Positions 50,171 through 60,500 of a stretch of 64,000 bases of DNA are shown here, one piece after another. This DNA is from Lithobates sylvaticus (taxonomy: Eukaryota > Chordata > Amphibia > Anura > Ranidae), in contig CM053030.1 in the NCBI GenBank assembly GCA_028564925.1, positions 1,926,561 through 1,990,560 of the forward strand. Reading direction: 5' to 3'. A model generated the notes under the pieces. The model had not been told where the DNA came from. It saw nothing but the letters and a program-made list of their open reading frames with translations, and made no database searches. The stretch's first letter is position 1; each line of letters starts with the position of its first letter. Both the position numbers and the translations under genes were made by a program.

Positions 50171-52365
50171 ATGTACGCGGTATTGACTACACGCAAGGCT
50201 CACGCGGCAGGTCTGTCCACCAAGACATTGAGACGCCGCCAAAAAGTGATGTTCAAATTAGGACTCCACCAGAGTGCGACCAGGACTTGGCCACTCCACC
50301 AGAGTGCGACCAGGACTTGGCCACTCCACCAGAGTGCGACCAGGACATGGCCACTCCACCAGAGTGCGACCAGGACTTGGCCACTCCACCAGAGTGCCAC
50401 CAGGACATGGCCACTCCACCAGAGTGCCACCAGGACTTGGCCACTCCACCAGAGTGCCACCAGGACTTGGCCACTCCACCAGAGTGCGACCAGGACATGG
50501 CCACTCCACCAGAGTGCCACCAGGACTTGGCCACTCCACCAGAGTGCCACCAGGACTTGGTCACTCCACCAGAGTGCGACCAGGACTTGGCCACTCCACC
50601 AGACTGCGACCAGGACTTGGCCACTCCACCAGAGTGCCACCAGGACATGGCCACTCCACCAGAGTGCCACCAGTACTTGGCCCCTCCACCAGAGTGCCAC
50701 CAGGACTTGGCCACTCCACCAGAGTGCCACCAGGACTTGGTCACTCCACCAGAGTGCCACCAGGACTTGGCCACTCCACCAGAGTGCCACCAGGACTTGG
50801 CCACTCCACCAGAGTGCCACCAGGACTTGGCCCCTCCACCAGAGTGCCACCAGGACTTGGCCCCTCCACCAGAGTTCAGCCAGGACTTGGCCACTCCACC
50901 AGAGTGCGACCAGGACTTGGCCACTCCACCAGAGTGCCACCAGGACTTGGTCACTCCACCAGAGTGCCACCAGGACTTGGCCACTCCACCAGAGTGCCAC
51001 CAGGACTTGGCCACTCCACCAGAGTGCCACCAGGACTTGGCCACTCCACCAGAGTGCGACCAGGACATGGTCACTCCACCAGAGTGCGACCAGGACTTGG
51101 CCACTCCACCAGAGTGCGACCAGGACTTGGCCACTCCACCAGAGTGCCACCAGGACTTGGCCCCTCCACCAGAGTGCCACCAGGACTTGGCCCCTCCACC
51201 AGAGTGCCACCAGGACTTGGCCCCTCCACCAGAGTGCCACCAGGACTTGGCCCCTCCACCAGAGTGCCACCAGGACTTGGCCCCTCCACCAGAGTGCGAC
51301 CAGGACTTGGCCCCTCCACCAGAGTGCCACCAGGACTTGGCCCCTCCACCAGAGTGCCACCAGGACTTGGTCACTCCACCAGAGTGCGACCAGGACTTGG
51401 CCCCTCCACCAGAGTGCGACCAGGACTTGGCCCCTCCACCAGAGTGCGACCAGGACTTGGCCCCTCCACCAGAGTGCGACCAGGACTTGGCCCCTCCACC
51501 AGAGTGCGACCAGGACTTGGCCACTCCACCAGAGGGTGACCAGGACTTGGCCACTCCACCAGAGGGCGACCAGGACTTGGCCACTCCACCAGAGGGCGAC
51601 CAGGACTTGGCCACTCCACCAGAGGGCGACCAGGACTTGGCCACTCCACCAGAGGGCGACCAGGACTTGGCCACTCCACCAAAGGGCGACCAGGACTTGG
51701 CCACTCCACCAGAGGGCGACCAGGACTTGGCCACTCCACCAGAGGGCGACCAGGACTTGGCCACTCCACCAGAGTGCAACCAGGACTTGGCCACTCCACC
51801 AGAGTGCGACATTCACATGGAAAACCCACTAGAATGTGACGTTCACATTGATAGGCAGATACTAGTGGTAGGGGATTCAGTTATTGGAAGGATACAGAGG
51901 GCAATCTGTCCCAAATACCCTCATCGCCGTACAGTATGTTGTTTACCGGGCGCTCGGGTTCGGAACATTGTAGATTGCGTGGACACATTGTTGGATGGGG
52001 CTGGAGTGGACCCAGCTGTCATGGTATATATCGGTGCCAATGACAAAGTTCGAGAAAGATGGAGCGCCCTACAAAATGATTTCAGGGAATTAGGGGCCAT
52101 ATTGAAGAAAAGGACCTCCAAGGCAGTATTTTCAGAAATATTGCCTGTACCTCGAGCCACACCGGAGAGGCAGCAGGAGCTTATGGATCTAAACAACTGG
52201 CTGAGGAACTATTGCAGAGAGGAGGGATTTGGCTTCATGGCGAACTGGATGGACTTTTCATTTGGTTGCCGTCTTTATAGCAGTGATGGATTGCACTTAA
52301 ATGGAAGGGGTGCAGCTTTTTTGGGAGTGAAGATGAGCAAAACGTTGGAAAAAATTTTAAACTAG
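50171..52365 (+). CDS. SGNH-domain repeat protein, exon 2: decapeptide repeats and hydrolase domain
   Basis: With exon 1 this makes about 812 residues. Residues about 103-630 are some 52 copies of a decapeptide, chiefly TPPECDQDLA, with C/G, D/H, T/P and A/V alternatives and one Cys in most units. Residues about 640-812 form an SGNH/GDSL hydrolase domain: block I VVGDSVIG (Ser651), block II LPGARVRNI (Gly675), block III YIGANDKV (Asn705) and block V SSDGLHLNGRG (Asp787, His790). All four catalytic blocks are present, so hydrolase (esterase-type) activity is plausible; the substrate is unknown. The domain resembles the esterase of CR1-like LINE ORF1 proteins. No endonuclease or RT follows, and the ORF is spliced and intact, which favours a host gene with a captured domain. 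The stop is TAG at 52363-52365. No clear poly(A) signal was found. Confidence 0.85.
50255..51816 (+). repeat. 30-bp coding minisatellite, about 52 units
   Basis: Perfectly periodic 30-bp units carrying CCACCAGAGTGCGACCAGG and ACTTGGCCACT in the frame of the SGNH-domain gene. No unit breaks the length, unlike the non-coding arrays here. Subtypes cluster: CCC for ACT units between 51160 and 51500, and GGC/GGT for TGC units between 51530 and 51760. Other frames on both strands are also open, because the unit has no stop in most frames. Confidence 0.97.
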
Positions 52366-52383
52366 GAGATGAGGAGGAGCGAT

Positions 52384-52590
52384 CAAGCCATCATCACCGG
52401 AGTCCACTACCAAGTCAAGCCATCATCACCGGAGTCCACTACCAAGTCAAGCCATCATCACCGGAGTCCACTACCAAGTCAAGCCATCATCACCGGAGTC
52501 CACTACCAAGTCAAGCCATCATCACCGGAGTCCACTACCAAGTCAAGCCATCATCACCAGAGTCCACTACCAAGTCAAGCCATCATCACC
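52384..52590. repeat. 32-bp tandem repeat, about 6.5 units, just after the stop codon
   Basis: Units read CCATCATCACCGGAGTCCAC then TACCAAGTCAAG. Probably in the 3' UTR of the SGNH-domain gene. It is followed by a possible 10-bp stem CTCTCTTGAA / TTCAAGAGAG at 52599-52639. Confidence 0.93.
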
Positions 52591-52739
52591 GTCATCGCTC
52601 TCTTGAAAGATTCTCATCGGCACCTATCTTCAAGAGAGCAATACCTTCAGCTATCTTCACCAACAGGAGTGCCACATTATCTTTTCTGCATGGTCCAAGT
52701 TTTGTGCTTGGGGATAGAGTGTTATAGGACTCAATGGAA

Positions 52740-53123
52740 AGCTTGAGGAACCCTCCCAGGGACCAGGTACGGCTGCACCAACCCAGTTTCCTACACTGGG
52801 GGGCAGCTGCCACTCCAGTAACTGGAGGGTCTTCCCATCAGCCCTCTACTTCCCTTTCTGCAGCTTCTGAATCACCAACTATCAAAGTAGTTGGATAAAG
52901 AACCGGAGGGTCCTCCCATCAGGCCTCCATTTTTGTTTTTGGAGCTTCTAAATCACCATCGATGTAGCTGGACAAACAAGACAATTGGCTGTTCCTAGAA
53001 GAAGACTCAACAAAAAGTCTGAGGAACCCTCCTAGGGACCAGCTACGGCTGTACCAACACAGGTCCCTACACTGGTGGCGGCTGCCACTTCAGTAACCGG
53101 AGGGTCTTCCCATCAGCCCTCAT
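52740..53123. repeat. Direct repeat of about 110 bp, two copies 278 bp apart
   Basis: GAGGAACCCTCC(C/T)AGGGACCAG begins each copy (about 52745 and 53023), and both run through GGAGGGTCTTCCCATCAGCC. A partial third copy lies near 52903. No coding frame is supported. Confidence 0.75.
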
Positions 53124-53529
53124 GGGGGGTAACCGAACCAAGTCCTCCAAAATCTGCCTCATCTAAAAGTTGCCAAGAATGTAAATGTAGACCTTAAGCT
53201 TTAAGGTTAATCAAAAATATCACATTCTAAAGGGAAAGGTAGAACAAGGGGGAGTATGGAAGAGAGAGAGAGGGAGGAAAAGGGGGGAGGGAAGGTTGGA
53301 GGAAGAAGGGGGTGAGGGTTGGGGGGAACCCCCACACCCCTTCCTTACCCAAAAACCTACCCCCCCTTTCCTCCCTCTCTCCCTCTTCCATACTCCCCTC
53401 CCCCTTGTTATACCTTTCCTTTTAGAATGTGATATTTTTGATTAACCTTAAAGCTTAAGGTCTACATTTACACTCTTGGCAACTTTTGGATATGGGGTAG
53501 CTTTTGGAGGACTTGGTTTGGTTCCCCCC
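53124..53529. repeat. Foldback (long inverted) repeat, arms about 190 bp
   Basis: The left arm begins GGGGGGTAACCGAACCAAGT and the right arm ends ACTTGGTTTGGTTCCCCCC; both contain GACCTTAAGCTTTAAGG or its complement. Arms match over most of their length around a short C-rich loop near 53330. It is probably a foldback-type MITE; a transcript would form a long hairpin. Confidence 0.85.
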
Positions 53530-53610
53530 GGGCCTAGCAGGCTGTTTACCACCAACATTTCAGACTCTTTTTTACAGATGATTATGCAGGCCTTAGAGAA
53601 CAGAGGCCGC

Positions 53611-53765
53611 ATATGGGCAGCACAGAGGCTTAGGGGTTAGCCTTGCAGCACTGGGGTCCATGGTTCATATCCTGACCAGGACACTATCTGCATGGAGTTT
53701 GCATGTTCTCCCTGTGCTTGCGTGGGTTTCCTCCGGGTACTCCGGTTTCCTCCCACACATACTAC
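53611..53765 (+). repeat. SINE-like fragment
   Basis: Contains a degenerate tRNA-like head (GGGGTTAGCCTTGCAGCACT, GGTTCATATCC) and then GCATGGAGTTTGCATGTTCT and GGGTTTCCTCCGGGTACTCC, a body widely seen in vertebrate SINEs. The tail is missing; a tRNA-like sequence follows at once. Confidence 0.65.
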
Positions 53766-53768
53766 CTT

Positions 53769-53840
53769 GCGTTGGTGGTGCAGTGGTAAGCATAGCTGCC
53801 TTTCAAGCAGCTGACCCGGGTTCGATTCCCGGCCAACGCC
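53769..53840 (+). tRNA. tRNA-Gly-like gene with a UUC anticodon (tRNA-derived SINE head possible)
   Basis: A full cloverleaf of about 72 nt: acceptor stem GCGTTGG/CCAACGC, A box TGGTGGTGCAGTGG, anticodon stem GCTGC/GCAGC with loop CTTTCAA, B box GGTTCGATTCC. The body is that of vertebrate tRNA-Gly(UCC), as I remember it, but the anticodon reads TTC, which is Glu. No T4 terminator follows closely. About 30 bp downstream the text AAAAGCGCTATACAAGG resembles a SINE tail, so it may be a tRNA-derived element rather than a working tRNA gene. Confidence 0.6.
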
Positions 53841-54330
53841 ATCTCCAATAGTTGGAGTCCTCAGAGAGAAAAGCGCTATACAAGGTCAATGCGGAGTGTA
53901 TATTAGCAGTGGAATAAAGAATGAAGCGAATGTGTGGAATGTTTGAGGAAGAAAATCTTCTCCCAGAATCTATAGAAGGTGAACCCAGCAACAGATAGAA
54001 GATGCTTAGGCTGCGATCACACCTAGGAGTTTCGGATCGCGGGCAGAATTGCTGCGATTCACAAATTGCCACAAAACGCTTGACATGTTTGTGATCCCTT
54101 TACCTCCAATGGCACCCCAATCATGGGACAATATTGTCACCTGACAAATCGCGAAAAAAACTAAATTGCAGGATGCCCGTTTCCCAAAAGCAATCCTGCA
54201 AATTTGTCGTAATTTGTCAGGTGACAAAAATTTGTCTTGATTGGGTTGATATTGAAGGTAAAGGGATCGCAAGCGTGTGCCGTGTTTTGCAGCGATTTGG
54301 GAATCCGGAACACCTGCACAGACATCCCCC
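53841..54330. other. Non-coding stretch, no gene seen
   Basis: After the SINE-like tail I see only short dispersed similarities: CAATTTGTCACCTGACAA-type self-complementary segments between about 54060 and 54230 (e.g. TTTGTCAGGTGACAAA), which suggest a small foldback element. Confidence 0.5.
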
Positions 54331-54336
54331 CCAGCA

Positions 54337-54450
54337 GGAATATTACACCCATACCCCACCCCATCAGGTATATTACACCCGAAATTCCCCCCATCAGGTA
54401 TATTACACCCATACCCCACCCCATCAGGTATATTACACCCATACACACCT
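54337..54450. repeat. 30-bp tandem repeat, about 3.8 units
   Basis: Units contain AGGTATATTACACCCATACC and CCACCCCATC. It is followed by a diverged duplication around TCTGGGTATATA(T/C)GGTGG (54463 and 54547). Confidence 0.85.
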
Positions 54451-54599
54451 CTATATCTGGGTATATATGGTGGATATAGTACATAGCGATATATATGACA
54501 GTGGATATATAGTATATACAGAGAGTACACATGTCACACCTCTAGATCTGGGTATATACGGTGGATATAGTATATAGAGATACATACGGTATATAGGAT

Positions 54600-55235
54600 A
54601 GTGATCCCTTCCTGGTTATGTCCTGGTCGGAGATTACTATGAACCAGTGGCGGTGCGTGCATAGAGGGCGCAGGAGCGCCGCCCCCCCCTCTCCTGCACC
54701 GCTCTATCACCAATAGATAGATTCATGCATTTGTTGCCAGCGGTTTAGACATTAATGGCTGTGTGTTGAGTTATTTTGAGGGGACAGCAAATTTACACTG
54801 TTATACAAGCTGTACACTCACTACTGTACATTGTAGACAAGTGTCATTTCTTCAGTGTTGTCACATGAATGTCACTGAGGGGTGTACTTACTTTTGTCAG
54901 ATACTGTATAACCGGCAAAGCTAAACACCAGGCCAACCAGGATAGATCCGCCCAGCCGGTCCGGTAATCCCGGCTCCCCTTTACAGTCAGCAATCAGATC
55001 TTTATTCAAATAAGTAGCAAAGTTTGGTCACCGACCCCCCAGAGACACTCTATTGGTACTCCTTCCAGCAAGCTCCCAGTGTTAGTCCAAAGCGCAGTGA
55101 TTTGGGTGAGAACCTCCCATTCCTCTCACCCAGAGATACAGGAAGGTGAAATAATGAGGAAAAACATTCTGAATATATACAGAATGAGAGGAACAGTTTC
55201 CAGTCCGGGATCCATGCAGGAAAGACCCGAGTGCA
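54600..55235. other. Intergenic stretch 3' of the minus-strand gene
   Basis: Contains AGTGGCGGTGCGTGCATAGA near 54642, which looks like the end of a hAT-type repeat. Otherwise unique-looking, with no supported gene. Confidence 0.45.
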
Positions 55236-55239
55236 GTGT

Positions 55240-55465
55240 GTATGGGGGGGGGGGGGGATCGGTGAGCAGTGGGGGAGGGGTGCACAGCAAGTATGGGGGG
55301 GGGGGGAATCGGTGAGCAGTGGGGGAGGGGTGCACAGCAAGTATGGGGGGGGGTCGTGAACAGTGGGGGAGGGGTGCACAGCAAGTATGGGGGGGGGATC
55401 GGTGAGCAGTGGGGGAGGGGTGCACAGCAAGTATGGGGGGGGGGGTCGTGAACAGCGGGGGAGGG
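55240..55465. repeat. About 50-bp tandem repeat, five units
   Basis: Units carry GGGGGAGGGGTGCACAGCAA, GTATGGGGG and either ATCGGTGAGCAGT or TCGTGAACAGC. It lies just beyond the poly(A) signal of the minus-strand gene. Confidence 0.9.
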
Positions 55466-55510
55466 GTGCAGAGTGTGTATAGAAGGCACAAAACAATTAC
55501 AAAATAAAAG

Positions 55511-55516
55511 TTTATT
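55511..55516 (-). terminator. Poly(A) signal AATAAA of the minus-strand gene
   Basis: The minus strand reads TTTTAATAAACTTTT, about 38 nt after the TAG stop at 55554-55556. Confidence 0.8.
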
Positions 55517-55553
55517 AAAAGCAGCAAAAACACAAAACAAAGACGAATAATTT

Positions 55554-55639
55554 CTACAATTCGAAGAGATCGTCCAGAAATATTAATATATCGAGCATTT
55601 CCCACTGCGGCTGTGACTCCGCCTCCTCCAGCAACATCT
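55554..55639 (-). CDS. Unidentified minus-strand gene, last exon
   Basis: Acceptor CCCTCTTCTATTGCAG, then 86 nt: two bases finish a Glu codon, then MLLEEAESQPQWEMLDILIF and LDDLFEL, stop TAG. Phase 1 fits the donor at 57115. An AATAAA follows within 40 nt, so this is a true terminal exon. The tail is acidic and hydrophobic, similar in composition to acidic activation segments, but I do not recognise the family. It lies convergent to CDK5. Confidence 0.82.
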
Positions 55640-55754
55640 CTGCAATAGAAGAGGGGGAGGGGGAGAGATGAGCGTCACCCAACAGAACCCCCCAATACCC
55701 CCAGACTAACTGGACCCCCCCCGATATCCTCCAGACTGGGGTTATTATACAGAG

Positions 55755-56672
55755 GTACATACCCGGGGGGGGGGGGGGGTATTATACAGAGGTACATACC
55801 CGGGGGGGGGGAATTATACAGAGGTACATACCCGGGGGGGGGGGGGGGGTGTATTATACAGAGGTACATACCCGGGGGGGGGGTGTATTATACAGAGGTA
55901 CATACCCGGGGGGGGGGGGGTGTATTATACAGTAGATACATACCCAGGGGGGGGGGGGGGAATTATACAGAGGTACATACCCGGGGGGGGGGGGTGTATT
56001 ATACAGAGGTACATACCCGGGGGGGGGGTGTATTATACAGAGGTACATACCCAGGGGGGGGGTGTATTATACAGAGGTACATACCCAGGGGGGGGGTGTA
56101 TTATACAGAGGTACATACCCAGGGGGGGGGGGTGTATTATACAGAGGTACATACCCAGGGGGGGGGGGTGTATTATACAGAGGTACATACCCGGGGGGGG
56201 GGTGTATTATACAGAGGTACATACCCGGGGGGGGGGTGTATTATACAGAGGTACATACCCAGGGGGGGGGGTGTATTATACAGAGGTACATACCCGGGGG
56301 GGTGTATTATACAGAGGTACATACCCAGGGGGGGGTGTATTATACAGAGGTACATACCCGGGGGGGGGTGTATTATACAGAGGTACATACCCAGGGGGGG
56401 GGGGGTGTATTATACAGAGGTACATACCCAGGGGGGGGGTGTATTATACAGAGGTACATACCCGGGGGGGGTGTATTATACAGAGGTACATACCCAGGGG
56501 GGGGGTGTATTATACAGAGGTACATACCCAGGGGGGGGGGGTGTATTATACAGAGGTACATAACCCGGGGGGGGGGGGTGTATTATACAGAGGTACATAC
56601 CCAGGGGGGGGGGTGTATTATACAGAGGTACATACCCAGGGGGGGGGTGTATTATACAGAGGTACATACCCA

Positions 56673-56726
<54 letters not shown>

Positions 56727-57114
56727 GTATTATACAGAGGTACATACCCAGGGGGGGGGGTGTATTATACAGAGGTACATACCCGGGGGGGTGTATTATA
56801 CAGAGGTACATACCCGGGGGGGGGGGTGTATTATACAGAGGTACATACCCAGGGGGGGGGGTGTATTATACAGAGGTACATACCCGGGGGGGTGTATTAT
56901 ACAGAGGTACATACCCGGGGGGGGGTGTATTATACAGAGGTACATACCCAGGGGGGGGGTGTATTATACAGGAAGTACATACCCGGGGGGTGTATTATAC
57001 AGGGGTACATACCCGGGGGGGGGTGTATTATACAGGGGTACATACCCGGGGGGGGGGTGTATTATACAGGGGTACATACCCGGGGGGGGGGGTGTATTAT
57101 ACAGGGGTACATAC
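55755..57114 (-). repeat. About 36-bp minisatellite built around the gene's own 5' splice site
   Basis: About 38 units of TGTATTATACAGAGGTACATACCC plus a G run (core TATTATACAGAGGTACATAC). On the minus strand each unit reads GGGTATGTACC preceded by C's, close to the true donor CCCAG/GTATGTACC at 57115. The array fills most of the intron between the last two exons. Units next to the exon have ACAGGGGTAC; the others have ACAGAGGTAC. Confidence 0.95.
56673..56725. repeat. G53 homopolymer within the splice-site array
   Basis: The G run of one unit is about 53 bases, against 6 to 14 in the others. It could form stacked quadruplexes or be an assembly artefact. Confidence 0.8.
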
Positions 57115-57177
57115 CTGGGCAGTGTATCTGTAGTTCCATATCCAAGTCGTCTTCAAGTATCGATCGCTCTGTCCAGT
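57115..57177 (-). CDS. Unidentified minus-strand gene, penultimate exon
   Basis: Acceptor TGTTCTGATTTCTGCAG, 63 nt, donor CCCAG/GTATGT. With one base from the previous exon it reads NWTERSILEDDLDMELQIHC then P, leaving in phase 1. Strongly acidic (EDDLDMEL). It connects in frame with both neighbours, which is the main evidence that it is real. Confidence 0.8.
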
Positions 57178-57489
57178 CTGCAGAAATCAGAACATTCAGT
57201 AAATGTCTAATACAGAATTTCACCCCTCCCCCACAGCAGAGCAGCTAAGAAGAGTCTAGAAGCGGTGGCCCAGAGCCGCGCACTGAAACTGGAAAGAAAA
57301 GATTCACCTTCTGGACTTCCTCAAAACTCTGAAATTCAGAAAGAAAACTCACGAAATTGGGAAAACCAGGGTGGCCACTGGGGGGCGGTAAGGAACCCGT
57401 GTACAGAGAGTGATGGCTCAATGCTCTGATAGTATGAGAGACATCAGAGACTCTCCACCCACATCGCCCCCAACATTCATCAGACTTAC

Positions 57490-57574
57490 TCTCTTGTCCA
57501 TTGAGGGACACGGGAATTCTCATCCAATCAGCTTCATTGAGGAGGACTTCTAGTTCCGGATGGCGGATGTACAC
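57490..57574 (-). CDS. Unidentified minus-strand gene, third exon from the end
   Basis: Open frame with PELEVLLNEADWMRIPVSLN then GQE, ending CAAGAGA/GTAAGT (phase 1). The 5' edge is uncertain: an AG acceptor that fits is CCGGAACTAG ending at 57550 (exon 57490-57549), but it lacks a pyrimidine tract; the frame itself is open to about 57574 and meets a stop in the neighbouring array. Earlier exons must lie beyond the array. Residues such as ADW and the acidic downstream segment do not identify a family for me. Confidence 0.65.
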
Positions 57575-60500
57575 CAGTCCAGAGTACCCGTCACCAGTCC
57601 ATCAGAGTACCCAAGTACCTCTCACCAGCCAGAGTACCCGTCACCAATCCATCAGAGTACCCAAGTACCTCTCACCAGCCAGAGTACCCGTCACCAATCC
57701 ATCAGAGTACCCGTCACCAGCCCATCAGAGTACCCGAGTACCCGTCACCAGTCCATCAGAGTACCCGTCACCAGTCCATCAGAATACCCGAGTACCTGTC
57801 ACCAGCCCATCAGAGTACCCGAGTACCTGTCACCAGTCCATCAGAGTACCCGAGTACCCGTCACCAGTCCATCAGAGTACCCGAGTACCTGTCACCAGTC
57901 CATCCGAGTACCCGTCACCAGTCCATCAGAGTACCCGAGTACCCGTCACCAGTCCATCAGAGTACCCAAGTACCTCTCACCAGCCAGATTACCCGTCACC
58001 AATCCATCAGAGTACCCGTCACCAGCCCATCAGAGTACCCGAGTACCCGTCACCAGTCCATCAGAGTACCCGTCACCAGTCCATCAGAGTACCCGAGTAC
58101 CCGTCACCAGTCCATCAGAATACCCGAGTACCTGTCACCAGCCCATCAGAGTACCCGAGTACCTGTCACCAGTCCATCAGAGTACCCGTCACCAGTCCAT
58201 CAGAGTACCCGAGTACCCGTCACCAGTCCATCAGAATACCCGAGTACCTGTCACCAGCCCATCAGAGTACCCGAGTACCTGTCACCAGTCCATCAGAGTA
58301 CCCGAGTACCCGTCACCAGTCCATCAGAGTACCCGAGTACCTGTCACCAGTCCATCCGAGTACCCGTCACCAGTCCATCAGAGTACCCGAGTACCCGTCA
58401 CCAGTCCATCAGAGTACCCGAGTACCTGTCACCAGTCCATCCGAGTACCCGTCACCAGTCCATCAGAGTACCCGAGTACCTGTCACCAGTCCATCAGAGT
58501 ACCCGAGTACCCGTCACCAGTCCATCAGAGTACCCGAGTACCCGTCACCAGTCCATCAGAGTACCCGAGTACCCGTCACCAGTCCATCAGAGTACCCGTC
58601 ACCAGTCCAGAGTACCCGAGTACCCGTCACCTGTCCATCAGAGTACCTGTCACCAGTCCATCAGAGTACCCGAGTACCCGTCACCAGTCCATCAGAGTAC
58701 CCGTCACCAGTCCATCAGAGTACCCGAGTACCCGTCACCAGTCCATCAGAGTACCTGTCACCAGTCCATCAGAGTACCCGAGTACCCGTCACCAGTCCAT
58801 CAGAGTACCCGAGTACCCGTCACCAGTCCATCAGAGTACCCGAGTACCCGTCACCAGTCCATCAGAGTACCCGAGTACCCGTCACCAGTCCATCAGAGTA
58901 CCCGAGTACCCGTCACCAGTCCATCAGAGTACCCGAGTACCCGTCACCAGTCCATCAGAGTACCCGAGTACCCGTCACCAGTCCATCAGAGTACCCGAGT
59001 ACCTGTCACAGTCCATCAGAGTACCCGAGTACCTGTCACCAGTCCATCAGAGTACCCGAGTACCTGTCACCAGTCCATCAGAATACCCGAGTACCTGTCA
59101 CCAGTCCATCAGAGTACCCGAGTACCCGTCACCAGTCCATCAGAGTACCCGTCACCAGTCCATCAGAGTACCCGAGTACCCGTCACCAGTCCATCAGAGT
59201 ACCTGTCACCAGTCCATCAGAGTACCCGAGTACCCATCACCAGTCCATCAGAGTACCCGAGTACCCGTCACCAATCCATCAGAGTACCCGAGTACCCGTC
59301 ACCAGCCCATCAGAGTACCCGAGTACCCGTCACCAGCCCATCAGAGTACCCGAGTACCCGTCACCAGCCCATCAGAGTACCCGAGTACCCGTCACCAGTC
59401 CATCAGAGTACCCGAGTACCCGTCACCAGTCCATCAGAATACCCGAGTACCTGTCACCAGCCCATCAGAGTACCCGAGTACCTGTCACCAGTCCATCAGA
59501 GTACCCGTCACCAGTCCATCAGAGTACCCGAGTACCCGTCACCAGTCCATCAGAATACCCGAGTACCTGTCACCAGCCCATCAGAGTACCCGAGTACCTG
59601 TCACCAGTCCATCAGAGTACCCGAGTACCCGTCACCAGTCCATCAGAGTACCCGAGTACCTGTCACCAGTCCATCCGAGTACCCGTCACCAGTCCATCAG
59701 AGTACCCGAGTACCCGTCACCAGTCCATCAGAGTACCCGAGTACCTGTCACCAGTCCATCCGAGTACCCGTCACCAGTCCATCAGAGTACCCGAGTACCT
59801 GTCACCAGTCCATCAGAGTACCCGAGTACCCGTCACCAGTCCATCAGAGTACCCGAGTACCCGTCACCAGTCCATCAGAGTACCCGAGTACCCGTCACCA
59901 GTCCATCAGAGTACCCGAGTACCCGTCACCAGTCCATCAGAGTACCCGAGTACCCGTCACCAGTCCATCAGAGTACCCGTCACCAGCCCATCAGAGTACC
60001 CGAGTACCCGTCACCAGTCCATCAGAGTACCCGTCACCAGTCCATCAGAATACCCGAGTACCTGTCACCAGCCCATCAGAGTACCCGAGTACCTGTCACC
60101 AGTCCATCAGAGTACCCGTCACCAGTCCATCAGAGTACCCGAGTACCCGTCACCAGTCCATCAGAATACCCGAGTACCTGTCACCAGCCCATCAGAGTAC
60201 CCGAGTACCTGTCACCAGTCCATCAGAGTACCCGAGTACCCGTCACCAGTCCATCAGAGTACCCGAGTACCTGTCACCAGTCCATCCGAGTACCCGTCAC
60301 CAGTCCATCAGAGTACCCGAGTACCCGTCACCAGTCCATCAGAGTACCGAGTACCTGTCACCAGTCCATCCGAGTACCCGTCACCAGTCCATCAGAGTAC
60401 CCGAGTACCTGTCACCAGTCCATCAGAGTACCGAGTACCCGTCACCAGTCCATCAGAGTACCCGAGTACCCGTCACCAGTCCATCAGAGTACCCGAGTAC

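Noticed and set aside
50255-51816. Decapeptide TPP sites as CDK5 targets, given CDK5 in the window
   Set aside because: The +3 residue is Glu, not the basic residue CDK5 prefers; the shared location is no evidence of a link.
50171-51832. Alternative frames over the decapeptide array (TRTWPLHQSA, WWSGQVLVAL and others)
   Set aside because: Shadows of the repeat; only the frame spliced from exon 1 reaches the SGNH domain.
54337-54577. Small coding frames on both strands around the 30-bp ATTACACCC repeat
   Set aside because: Short, low complexity, and no splice or start context.
57308-57328. 21-nt micro-exon SFEEVQK on the minus strand with good-looking splice sites
   Set aside because: It is in phase 0 while its neighbours need phase 1; including it brings a stop.
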